DNA of 14,303 nt, from the NCBI GenBank assembly GCA_964655195.1, contig CAZZLK010000097.1, positions 1 to 14,303 on the forward strand, read 5' to 3'. The notes under the pieces were generated by a model, which worked only from the letters and a program-made list of their open reading frames with translations, made no database searches and was not told the DNA's origin. The DNA comes from DUMJ01 sp964655195. GTDB taxonomy: Bacteria > DUMJ01. Of this stretch, positions 6,385-13,175 are shown in pieces (the first letter of the stretch is position 1; each line of letters opens with the position of its first letter). Both the position numbers and the translations under genes were made by a program.

Positions 6385-8092
6385 ACCTCTTTACGTAATC
6401 TAGTAGTGAAATTCGACCCATAATGACCTGTGAAGCGTAAAGTATGTCCATAAGATTCTTATCTGTTGGGTCAAGGATAACGCTATCCAGTCCATTTGCC
6501 ACTGCCATCCCCAGAAAGGCTCTGTTGAGAAGTGATCTATTTGGCAGACCAAATGATACATTACTCAGCCCTATTATAGTAAGATAACCCCTATCATTAA
6601 AGTAAGATAGAGCCTTGAGAGTCTCTCTTATCTGTTCAGGGCTCGTAGCGATAGAAAAGACTAGCGGGTCAAGGATTATGTCCGTTCTGTCGTTACTGTC
6701 AAACATAGAGAGTACATTCTCTCCATTCTTTATCCTTTCTTCTCCGTCCTCTGGCAGTCTCTCTCTACCGGTGGTAAGAGCTATCGCCACAGTCCCATAT
6801 CTTCTGGCTAACTTTATTATCTCTTCTCTTGATGCCTCTAAAGATATAGAATTTATACATGCCCTCCCCGGATAGATCCTAAGAGCCATCTCCAGAACTT
6901 CAGGGTCCTGTATATCAAAGACCAGAGGGACATCACCAAACTGCTGGAAATTTATTATGAGTTCTCTTACTAGCTCCTTCTCGTTGACTTCAGGAGAGGC
7001 AAGATGTATATCTATAGCCTTAGCTCCTCCCTGAATCTGCTCACGTCCAAGTTCCACAAGTCCATCTATGTCTTTGGAAGATAAGAGTCTTTTACATTCC
7101 TCCGCATAAGCATTTAGCTTTTCCCCTATCACTGTGATCGGCAGGTCTTTAGATATCTCTATTAGTCTGGTCCTTGAGGTAAAGGCAGAGTAAGAACTTC
7201 TTCTCTCTATCCTGGTCTTTTCCATCCCTCTTATTGCATTACTTATAGCCTTTGTATGCTCTGGGGTAGAGCCACAGCAAGAACCAACTATACTCGCTCC
7301 AAGTCTGACATACTTCACAGCAAAATCTGCTAACTCTTCAGGTGTCTCAGGGTAAAGCAATCTGCCATTTTCAATAATAGGCATACCTGCATTTGGCTGT
7401 ATACTGATATAAGGTGCTCCGGAAAGGGTCATTTTCTCCAGCACCCTGTAGAGACCTTCAGAACCCATACTGCAATTAGCCCCAACCACATCTGCCCCCA
7501 AGCTCCAAAGGACCAGGGCAGAGACCTCTGGAGGGGTGCCAGAAGTAGTACGAAGATTTTCGGAGAAACTCATCTGACATATGACGGGGAGTTTGGTATT
7601 CTCTTTACAGGCAAGGAGAGCTATCCTGGCTTCTTGAAGGTCTCCCATAGTCTCAATGATGATGGCATCAACTCCACCCTCCTCTAAAGCCATAGCCTGT
7701 TCTTTAAATGCCTCATAGGCAGACTCAAGGGATAGATCTCCAAATGGCTCCAGGATCTTACCAGTTGGTCCTATAGAACCTAATACAAAGATTCTGTCCT
7801 GAGCAACCCTCCTGGCTATTCTGGCTCCGGCAATATTTAAGTCTTTGACCTTACCCTCAAGATGATGCGCTGAAAGCCTGAACCTGTTAGCACCAAAGGT
7901 GTTTGTCTCTATACAGTCAGCTCCAGCTTCTATATAAAGCCTGTGAATCTCTTCTACAACTTCGGGTCTAGAGATGTTCCACTCTTCAGAACAACCTCCT
8001 GAAGTAAGCCCATACCTCATAAGCATAGTACCCATAGCGCCATCACAGACAAGGACTCTATCTTTTAAAGCCTCAAGAAACGAGCAGCTCAT
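6377..8092 (-). CDS. MetH-like protein: homocysteine methyltransferase plus pterin-binding domains, no B12 domain
   Basis: A 571-residue protein with the first two modules of cobalamin-dependent methionine synthase. Residues 1-290 are the homocysteine S-methyltransferase barrel (DGAMGTML, ETNTFGAN, GSIGPTG), with zinc ligands C207 (GANC), C272 and C273 (GSCCGS), the numbers I recall for T. maritima MetH. Residues about 315-571 are a methyltetrahydrofolate-binding barrel (GEKLNA at 323-328, NSISLE, LDP at 474-476, GLSNVSFGLP at 508-517). The position usually Asn in the LDVN motif is H363 here. Cobalamin-binding and SAM-reactivation domains are absent, so a separate corrinoid protein is needed if it makes methionine. 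It is the last gene of the rplU operon and overlaps rsfS by 20 bases with no clear ribosome site of its own. Alternatively it could be a corrinoid-protein methyltransferase with another methyl donor. Confidence 0.88.
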   Translation of the reverse strand: MSCSFLEALKDRVLVCDGAMGTMLMRYGLTSGGCSEEWNISRPEVVEEIHRLYIEAGADCIETNTFGANRFRLSAHHLEGKVKDLNIAGARIARRVAQDRIFVLGSIGPTGKILEPFGDLSLESAYEAFKEQAMALEEGGVDAIIIETMGDLQEARIALLACKENTKLPVICQMSFSENLRTTSGTPPEVSALVLWSLGADVVGANCSMGSEGLYRVLEKMTLSGAPYISIQPNAGMPIIENGRLLYPETPEELADFAVKYVRLGASIVGSCCGSTPEHTKAISNAIRGMEKTRIERRSSYSAFTSRTRLIEISKDLPITVIGEKLNAYAEECKRLLSSKDIDGLVELGREQIQGGAKAIDIHLASPEVNEKELVRELIINFQQFGDVPLVFDIQDPEVLEMALRIYPGRACINSISLEASREEIIKLARRYGTVAIALTTGRERLPEDGEERIKNGENVLSMFDSNDRTDIILDPLVFSIATSPEQIRETLKALSYFNDRGYLTIIGLSNVSFGLPNRSLLNRAFLGMAVANGLDSVILDPTDKNLMDILYASQVIMGRISLLDYVKRFK

Positions 8093-8435
8093 CTGGCAGT
8101 TTCACCCTCTTTGCTCTTGCCCACAATCTTTCCAGGTTGTAAAATTCACGGGTCTCTGGCTCCATTATATGGATAACAAATGAATTGTAGTCCAATATTA
8201 CCCAGCCTCCTTCATACTCCCCCTCTATATGGAGGGGTGATATTCCTTCTTGAGACATAACCCTATCTATATTCTCCACGATAGCGGAAGTCTGATGAGG
8301 AGTCTGAGAGGTGATAATTATAAAATAGTCTGTGATGGTCAATAGATCCTGAAGATCTAACAGTACTATGTTCTCCCCCTTTTTCTCAACCGCCGCACCT
8401 ATGGCGGTATAGATTAATTCAAGAGTTGACTTCAT
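8073..8435 (-). CDS. rsfS: Ribosomal silencing factor RsfS
   Basis: RsfS (DUF143/Iojap family), 120 residues. It binds ribosomal protein L14 and blocks joining of the 30S and 50S subunits during starvation and late 50S assembly. Family signatures are ITDYFIIITSQTPHQTSAI (about residues 34-52) and, near the C terminus, GGWVILDYNSFVIHIMEP and REFYNLERLW. The length is normal. AGAGG lies eight bases before the ATG. The start overlaps the end of yqeK by 17 bases, the usual neighbourhood for this gene, and the 3' end overlaps the methyltransferase by 20. Confidence 0.95.
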   Translation of the reverse strand: MKSTLELIYTAIGAAVEKKGENIVLLDLQDLLTITDYFIIITSQTPHQTSAIVENIDRVMSQEGISPLHIEGEYEGGWVILDYNSFVIHIMEPETREFYNLERLWARAKRVKLPDELLVS

Positions 8436-9021
8436 CTAAAAAGCCTCTTCCCTCCTTTATCAAATAATTCCAGACCTCAACAGTCTTTGGATGTATCATC
8501 TGATTGTTTCTCATAATATAACCTATAGTGAGATTAATTGCAAACAAAATAGCCCTATCAATATCTTTCTTTACAATCTCTCTCAGATAACTGACACCCG
8601 GAAAATCTCTATGATATTCAATATAGTCAGCGATAAATATGATCTTATCTAATGTAGACATCTCTCTATCACCGGTGGTATGTTTCCATATGGCGCTAAG
8701 GATGTCCCTATCCTTTATGCCAAAATACTCACGGGCAAATATACTGCCAACAGGGGCATGAAGTATCTGAGGAGAAGAAAGGTCCCAGACTGATAGTGGT
8801 ATATTATAAGATATTGCTAATCTTACAAGTTCTTCATCTGAGAAACCCTTGGCACAATCATGTAAAAGACCGGCTAATGAAGCCTTCTCGATATCTACGT
8901 TATATCTCTCTGCAAGAGAAATCGCCTCTTTCTCTACCGCCAGTGTATGGAGAAATCTCTCTTTTGAGAGATGCTTCTTTAAGAAAGAGATGTAGAGATC
9001 TCTACTGTCTGTATAAGCCAT
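8419..9021 (-). CDS. yqeK: YqeK-family HD-domain diadenosine tetraphosphatase
   Basis: A 200-residue HD-superfamily phosphohydrolase of the YqeK type. Characterised members cleave diadenosine tetraphosphate symmetrically to two ADP, removing a stress-linked nucleotide. Metal-ligand candidates are H25 (RFLHT), H54-D55 (LLHDCAKG), H88 (LHAP), H114 (WKHTTG) and D132 (FIADYIE). The spacing and the MSTLDKIIFIADYIEYHRDF stretch are typical. It sits between nadD and rsfS, the standard order in many bacteria, and overlaps nadD by 20 bases. The ribosome site is weak (AAGAAAG), so translation is probably coupled to nadD. Confidence 0.93.
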   Translation of the reverse strand: MAYTDSRDLYISFLKKHLSKERFLHTLAVEKEAISLAERYNVDIEKASLAGLLHDCAKGFSDEELVRLAISYNIPLSVWDLSSPQILHAPVGSIFAREYFGIKDRDILSAIWKHTTGDREMSTLDKIIFIADYIEYHRDFPGVSYLREIVKKDIDRAILFAINLTIGYIMRNNQMIHPKTVEVWNYLIKEGRGFLDEVNS

Positions 9022-9601
9022 GCTTTCTTATATAAGCCTCTACGGGCTCTGGAACCATATATCTTATAGGTTTACCCTGAGCTACCCTTTCCCTTATCAG
9101 CGTTGAGGATATCGCATAACCAGGTATCTCCAGTAGAGAGACATTATCCAAGATCTTTCTATCGAGGTTATTCAGACATTCAGGATTATACCCCGGACGG
9201 GTTACTGCTATAAAATGTGTCAGTTTTACCAACTCGTACGGGTCTCGCCAGGTGAGGATCTCGAGTATCGCATCAAGACCTGTAATAAAGAACAGTTCAG
9301 ATTTAGGATACATCTCCCTGAATGCCCTTACCGTATCTATCGTATAAGAAGGTCCTGGACGCTCTATCTCTATACGGGAGATATTAAAGTAAGGGTTTGT
9401 AGCTATCGCTAACGCAGTCATTATATACCTGTCCTCTGCGGGGATAACTGATCTAGGTGTTCTGTGCGGTGGCTGTCCAGAAGGGATAAATATGACCTGA
9501 TCAAGATTAAACTGATGTCTTGCCTCTTCTGCAGCTACCAAATGCCCATAATGTATGGGATTAAAAGTTCCACCCATAAGACCGATCCTATCAGAATTCA
9601 T
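9002..9601 (-). CDS. nadD: Nicotinate-nucleotide adenylyltransferase NadD
   Basis: Transfers AMP from ATP to nicotinate mononucleotide to give deamido-NAD, the central step of NAD synthesis in the cytoplasm. 199 residues. The nucleotidyltransferase signature GGTFNPIHYGH occupies residues 10-20 (H17 and H20 correspond to the HxGH pair), and ISSTLIRER (164-172) is the conserved C-terminal SxTxxR loop. IPSGQPPH and PSYTIDT are also typical. The ATG at 9601 is chosen because GGAGG lies seven bases upstream and the protein then starts just before the first strand. An in-frame upstream start at 9640 would add 13 residues unlike the family and would lie inside obgE. The overlap with obgE is 11 bases. 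Confidence 0.95.
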   Translation of the reverse strand: MNSDRIGLMGGTFNPIHYGHLVAAEEARHQFNLDQVIFIPSGQPPHRTPRSVIPAEDRYIMTALAIATNPYFNISRIEIERPGPSYTIDTVRAFREMYPKSELFFITGLDAILEILTWRDPYELVKLTHFIAVTRPGYNPECLNNLDRKILDNVSLLEIPGYAISSTLIRERVAQGKPIRYMVPEPVEAYIRKHGLYRQ

Positions 9602-10769
9602 ACCTGATCCTCCCTTCAAGAAGGACAAATGGAATACCATCTATTATAACCTTATCTCCCTCCTCTGCCCCGCTCCTTCTTAGAGCATCCAATAAGCCAT
9701 ATCTCTTTATTAGTGGATTCAGTAGGAGATGATGGTCTCTCTGAGTAAAATCTATTCTCCTTATATCTTTAGCCAGATCTCTATTGGAGATATAAAAGGT
9801 CCTGCCAACCTTCTCGATAGATACTGGCTCCATCTCTAGATCTAACCTCTCTTGCTCCAGTGATACAGGAACATAAGGTTTAGAAAGACTGAACATATCA
9901 ATGATCTTACTCTTGAGGAGATCTATCTTATCGTCAGAAAATATATCTTTCTTGGGGAAGAATATTATGTCTTTTCTAGAGAGTTTCTCATTATAATAAG
10001 AGAGTTCAGTCTTTAAGACATCCAGGTCTTCTTCCTTATCAAAGAGAAGGATCAAGAGTCTTGCCCTCTCGGCATGTTTCAGGAACCTGTTGCCCAAACC
10101 AAGACCCCTATGGGACCCCTCTATAATGGCAGGAATCTCCACCAATTTTACAAGTCTAATTCCTGTATCAAAGACGCCAAACACAGGTTCGGTCGTAGTG
10201 AATGGGTAATCAGCAATCTTTGGACGGGCATTTGTCAGAAGAGATATCAGAGTAGATTTACCAGAGTTGGGTAAACCAATAATGGCTACATCTGTGATAG
10301 ATTTAAGAACAAGAGTTACCCTTACCTCTTCTCCGGGTTCTCCCTTTTCTGCAACCTGAGGGGCTCTATATCTATTAGATAGGAAATTACTGTTTCCCCT
10401 ACCTCCTCTCCCTCCTTTAGCTACCAACAGCCTATCTGAAGGGAAAAGAATTTCACCCAGAAACTTACCAGTATCCGCATTATAAACACAGGTACCCAGA
10501 GGAACCCTGAGGTATAAATCTTCCCCATCTTTCCCACTCTTTTTATTCCCCTGACCCTGAGAGCCAGATTCAGCAATAAGTTTCTTCTTGGAATGATAGA
10601 AATTCAGGGTCTCCAGATTTTCATCACCTATAATATAGACATCTCCCCCCTTACCTCCATCTCCTCCGTCAGGACCACCTTTAGGAAGATACTTTTCCCT
10701 GTGAAAACTTAAAGCACCAGGGCCTCCGTCTCCTCCCTTAACTTTGATGGTGATTTCATCCACAAACAT
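9591..10769 (-). CDS. obgE: Obg/CgtA GTPase with altered G3 and G4 motifs
   Basis: Obg-family GTPase linked to 50S assembly and stress control, 392 residues (often about 430). The glycine-rich Obg fold is intact at residues 1-158 (KGGDGGPGA, GGPDGGDGGKGGDV, KGGRGGRGN). The GTPase domain has a good P-loop GLPNSGKST (165-173) and switch I TTT (191-193). The G3 motif, normally DxPG, reads EIPA (211-214) and the G4 motif, normally NKxD, reads PKKD (272-275); no clear G5 is visible. I checked both codon by codon. An OCT domain follows (about 315-385, VGRTFYISN...GDKVIIDGIPF). The start is one base after the rpmA stop with no ribosome site, so translation should depend on rpmA. Guanine specificity or hydrolysis may be weakened; that is inference. 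Confidence 0.92.
   Translation of the reverse strand: MFVDEITIKVKGGDGGPGALSFHREKYLPKGGPDGGDGGKGGDVYIIGDENLETLNFYHSKKKLIAESGSQGQGNKKSGKDGEDLYLRVPLGTCVYNADTGKFLGEILFPSDRLLVAKGGRGGRGNSNFLSNRYRAPQVAEKGEPGEEVRVTLVLKSITDVAIIGLPNSGKSTLISLLTNARPKIADYPFTTTEPVFGVFDTGIRLVKLVEIPAIIEGSHRGLGLGNRFLKHAERARLLILLFDKEEDLDVLKTELSYYNEKLSRKDIIFFPKKDIFSDDKIDLLKSKIIDMFSLSKPYVPVSLEQERLDLEMEPVSIEKVGRTFYISNRDLAKDIRRIDFTQRDHHLLLNPLIKRYGLLDALRRSGAEEGDKVIIDGIPFVLLEGRIRYEF
9609..9613 (-). promoter_or_regulatory. Ribosome binding site that fixes the nadD start
   Basis: GGAGG within GGGAGGA on the minus strand lies seven bases before the ATG at 9601. It sits inside the last codons of obgE and rules against the longer in-frame start at 9640. 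Confidence 0.8.
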
Positions 10770-10770
10770 A

Positions 10771-11028
10771 CTAAGATTGGACAGGAATTACGCTCACTAC
10801 CTTTTTATCTTTTTTGGTTCTGAAAGAGACAATACCATCTACCAAGGCAAAGAGGGTAAAATCTTTTCCCATCCCTACATTCTGCCCGGGATGGATCCTA
10901 GTCCCCCTCTGCCTTACTATAATATTCCCGGCAGTTACAAACTGCCCATCTGAACGCTTTACCCCTAGATATTTAGGGTTACTATCTCGCCCATTGGCTG
11001 TACTTCCTGCACCCTTTTTATGAGCCAT
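10771..11028 (-). CDS. rpmA: 50S ribosomal protein L27
   Basis: L27, 85 residues, a large-subunit protein whose N-terminal tail reaches the peptidyl transferase centre. It begins directly with MAHKKGAGSTANGRDS, without the short cleavable extension found in most Bacillota, and no prp protease gene is present between rplU and rpmA. GRDSNPKYLGVK and VRQRGTRIHPGQNVG are standard. GAGGTGA sits three bases before the ATG. The start lies 11 bases inside rplU. Confidence 0.98.
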   Translation of the reverse strand: MAHKKGAGSTANGRDSNPKYLGVKRSDGQFVTAGNIIVRQRGTRIHPGQNVGMGKDFTLFALVDGIVSFRTKKDKKVVSVIPVQS

Positions 11029-11338
11029 AAGTCACCTCTGCTATCTGTACTCTGGTAAGATATTGTCTATGTCCTCTCTTCCTTCTGTAATGCTTCTTGG
11101 GTCTATATTTAAATACAATGATCTTTTTACCTCTAAACTGATCGAGGACAACTCCTTTTACCTTTATATTCTCCAGGTAAGGGGTCCCTATAACGCTCTC
11201 CCCTTCCCCAGTTTTTACCATCAATACCTTATCAAATACTACCTCTTCTCCTTCTTTCGCTTCCAGCTTCTCTACAGTTAGTATATCTCCAGGACTTACC
11301 TTATACTGTTTTCCGCCTGTCTCTATAATAGCATACAC
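11018..11338 (-). CDS. rplU: 50S ribosomal protein L21
   Basis: L21, 106 residues, a 23S rRNA-binding large-subunit protein. The signature start YAIIETGGKQYKV and the C-terminal KYRPKKHYRRKRGHRQ are clear. The start codon is GTG, supported by AGGAGGT ten bases upstream and by the usual position of the family start. It is the first gene of the seven-gene minus-strand operon, behind a strong promoter. The 5' leader of about 35 bases is too short for an L21 leader RNA, and I see none. Confidence 0.98.
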   Translation of the reverse strand: MYAIIETGGKQYKVSPGDILTVEKLEAKEGEEVVFDKVLMVKTGEGESVIGTPYLENIKVKGVVLDQFRGKKIIVFKYRPKKHYRRKRGHRQYLTRVQIAEVTYGS

Positions 11339-11379
11339 TGTTATGTCTACCTCCTAAAAATATTTAGTTGACAGTTTAA

Positions 11380-11408
11380 AATTTACCATACAGATAGCGT
11401 AAAGTCAA
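11380..11408 (-). promoter_or_regulatory. Main promoter of the rplU operon
   Basis: On the minus strand TTGACT (11408 down to 11403) is followed after exactly 17 bases by TAAATT (11385 down to 11380), with TGG directly before the -10. This near-consensus sigma-70-type promoter with an extended -10 predicts a start near 11373 and a leader of about 35 bases. It is the best promoter in the window, as expected for ribosomal protein genes. Confidence 0.8.
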
Positions 11409-11424
11409 GATTGGAAAATTCAGG

Positions 11425-12651
11425 CTAACAGTAGCTTCCAGCAACATAACCGGTAGAAAATGCTATCTGCAGGTTGAAACCTCCAGTATAACCGTCTACA
11501 TCTATGACCTCACCGGCAAAGAATAAACCTTTGACCAATTTTGATTCCATAGTTGATGGGTTAATCTCATTGACATTAACCCCACCAGATGTAACAATCG
11601 CCTCTTCGATAGGCCTAAACCTAGAAACTGTCAGATCAAGTCCTTTAAGTAGTTTCACCAGTATTCTTCTCTCCTCCCTTGATATCTGATTCACATACTT
11701 ATCCCTGGGGATCCCGGATAACTCTACAACTACAGGGATCAAAGACCTCGGCAATAGTTCTCCCAGAGAGTTGACAAAATATCTTCTGGAGTACTTTTCA
11801 AAGTCTCTCTGAATCCTTCTATCGAGAGCTTCTTCTGTAAGTCCAGGTTTTAGATCAATAACAACCTTATATCTGTTTTTATCTATATCCCTCATATGGG
11901 AACTGGCTGACAACACTATGGGCCCTGATATACCAAAATGGGTAAAGAGCATCTCACCCAGATCAGTGTATACCTCTCTACCAAACTGGTCAAATACTCT
12001 TATAGAGACATTCTTTAATGTGAGGCCCTGAAGGTCAGAGACCCATGATTCTTCTATCTCTAAGGGCACAAGAGACGGCTTTGGAGGAACTATACTGTGC
12101 CCCAGTTCTCTTGCAAATCTATACCCATCACCTGTAGAACCAGTCTGTGGGTAAGAGAGTCCTCCGGTAGCAATAATAACACTATTAGATGAGATAAATC
12201 TGCCATCACTTAGAATAACCCCCAAAACCCTACCATCTTCCTTTAAGACCCTTTTTACTTCCCCCTGGATTATCCTCACACTGTTATCTCTTATGTATCT
12301 TTCTAGAGCCTTCAGTATATCCTCTGCCTTATCAGATTCAGGGAAGACCCTGCCACCCCTTTCAACCTTTGTCCTAACTCCCAGATTATTAAAGAATCTT
12401 ATAAGATCTCTACTGGAGAACTTGCTAAAGGCGCTATAGAGAAATCTTCCATTTACAGGTATGTTGTCGATGAGTCCCTGGAGGTCTGTATCATTGGTAA
12501 AATTACACCTTCCCTTTCCGGTTAGAAGGAGTTTCTTACCAAGGGTTCTATTTTTTTCTATCAGAAAGACCTCAAGCCCTCTACTACCAGCAGTACCACC
12601 TGCCATCATTCCGGCAGGTCCTCCACCTATAATCACCACTCTCTTTGCCAT
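11425..12651 (-). CDS. HI0933-family NAD(P)/FAD-dependent oxidoreductase
   Basis: A 408-residue flavoprotein of the HI0933 (YhiN/BaiN) family. The FAD Rossmann motif is GGGPAG (residues 9-14), followed by the family hallmark LLTGKGRCNFTN (about 42-53). A second FAD contact is ATGGLSYPQTGSTGDGY. The C-terminal GLFFAGEVIDVDGYTGGFN closes the cofactor site. Length and motifs are complete. Physiological substrates are unsettled for most members; BaiN was proposed to act on bile-acid intermediates, which has no visible relevance here. GGAG lies about ten bases before the ATG. It is divergent from tsaE across only 44 bases. No terminator hairpin follows, so some transcripts may run into the rplU operon. 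Confidence 0.93.
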   Translation of the reverse strand: MAKRVVIIGGGPAGMMAGGTAGSRGLEVFLIEKNRTLGKKLLLTGKGRCNFTNDTDLQGLIDNIPVNGRFLYSAFSKFSSRDLIRFFNNLGVRTKVERGGRVFPESDKAEDILKALERYIRDNSVRIIQGEVKRVLKEDGRVLGVILSDGRFISSNSVIIATGGLSYPQTGSTGDGYRFARELGHSIVPPKPSLVPLEIEESWVSDLQGLTLKNVSIRVFDQFGREVYTDLGEMLFTHFGISGPIVLSASSHMRDIDKNRYKVVIDLKPGLTEEALDRRIQRDFEKYSRRYFVNSLGELLPRSLIPVVVELSGIPRDKYVNQISREERRILVKLLKGLDLTVSRFRPIEEAIVTSGGVNVNEINPSTMESKLVKGLFFAGEVIDVDGYTGGFNLQIAFSTGYVAGSYC

Positions 12652-12679
12652 AACAACTTATCTCCGTAAATCCTTTTTA

Positions 12680-12688
12680 TGGTAAAAT
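12680..12688 (+). promoter_or_regulatory. Extended -10 promoter of the t6A operon, directly before tsaE
   Basis: TGGTAAAAT ends seven bases before the tsaE ATG, so the predicted first transcribed base falls on or next to the A of the ATG. It shares the 12-base string TGGTAAAATATC with the esterase promoter. No good -35 was found. No purine-rich ribosome site precedes tsaE, consistent with a leaderless message. Confidence 0.5.
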
Positions 12689-12695
12689 ATCTTCT

Positions 12696-13175
12696 ATGAA
12701 TGATATATATACTATATTTTACTCCAAATCGCCTTTAGAAACAGAAGAACTCGGTAGAGTGATGGGAGAGCTGAGTGAGGGAGGAGAAGTCTTCCTCTTA
12801 GAGGGAGAGCTTGGAGCAGGAAAGACCGTACTGGTAAAAGGTATTGCCAGAGGTCTAGGGATAGGTATCCAGATAGTCAGTCCAACATTTATAATTATAA
12901 GGTCATATGATGGTAGGCTTACACTAAATCATATTGATCTTTACAGACTTAACAGTATAGAAGGACTTGGCATTGAGGAGTATATTGATGACAGCCTGTC
13001 TGTTACGGTGGTAGAATGGGGAGAAAAGTTGATCAATTGGATGGACCTAAAGGAATACCTTCTGGTAAAGATAGGTATTGTCGATGAGAGTTCCAGAGAG
13101 ATTAAAATGGTCCCTAAGGGGGAAAGATATATAAAGTTTATAGAGAGGATAAAAGATGGCAGATCTGGCACTTGA
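12696..13175 (+). CDS. tsaE: t6A synthesis ATPase TsaE
   Basis: TsaE, 159 residues, the ATPase that works with TsaB-TsaD to regenerate the threonylcarbamoyl transferase complex in making t6A37 of ANN-decoding tRNAs. The Walker A motif is GELGAGKT (37-44), followed by SPTF (63-66), HIDLYRL (79-85) and the conserved VVEWGE (105-110). The start is the only one that keeps the family's S-x-x-ET-x-x-LG beginning; it has no ribosome site and lies right after a -10 element. It opens a four-gene t6A operon and overlaps tsaB by 20 bases. Confidence 0.95.
   Translation: MNDIYTIFYSKSPLETEELGRVMGELSEGGEVFLLEGELGAGKTVLVKGIARGLGIGIQIVSPTFIIIRSYDGRLTLNHIDLYRLNSIEGLGIEEYIDDSLSVTVVEWGEKLINWMDLKEYLLVKIGIVDESSREIKMVPKGERYIKFIERIKDGRSGT

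Noticed and set aside
6374..6387. Hairpin GGTTT-ATTT-AAACC as a bidirectional terminator
   Set aside because: The stem is five mostly A-T pairs with no adequate T-run on either strand, and it sits inside both coding ends. A wider CTACTA/TAGTAG pairing (6367-6405) is also weak.
9602..9640. Longer nadD start adding 13 residues
   Set aside because: The extension does not fit the family, and a good ribosome site directly serves the internal ATG at 9601.
11339..11379. L21 leader RNA or riboswitch before rplU
   Set aside because: The predicted leader is about 35 bases with no stable hairpin or conserved leader motif.
12652..12695. Promoter for the leftward flavoprotein gene in the 44-base gap
   Set aside because: Several AT-rich hexamers exist on the minus strand here and within tsaE, but none has a TG extension or a matching -35, so I cannot choose one.
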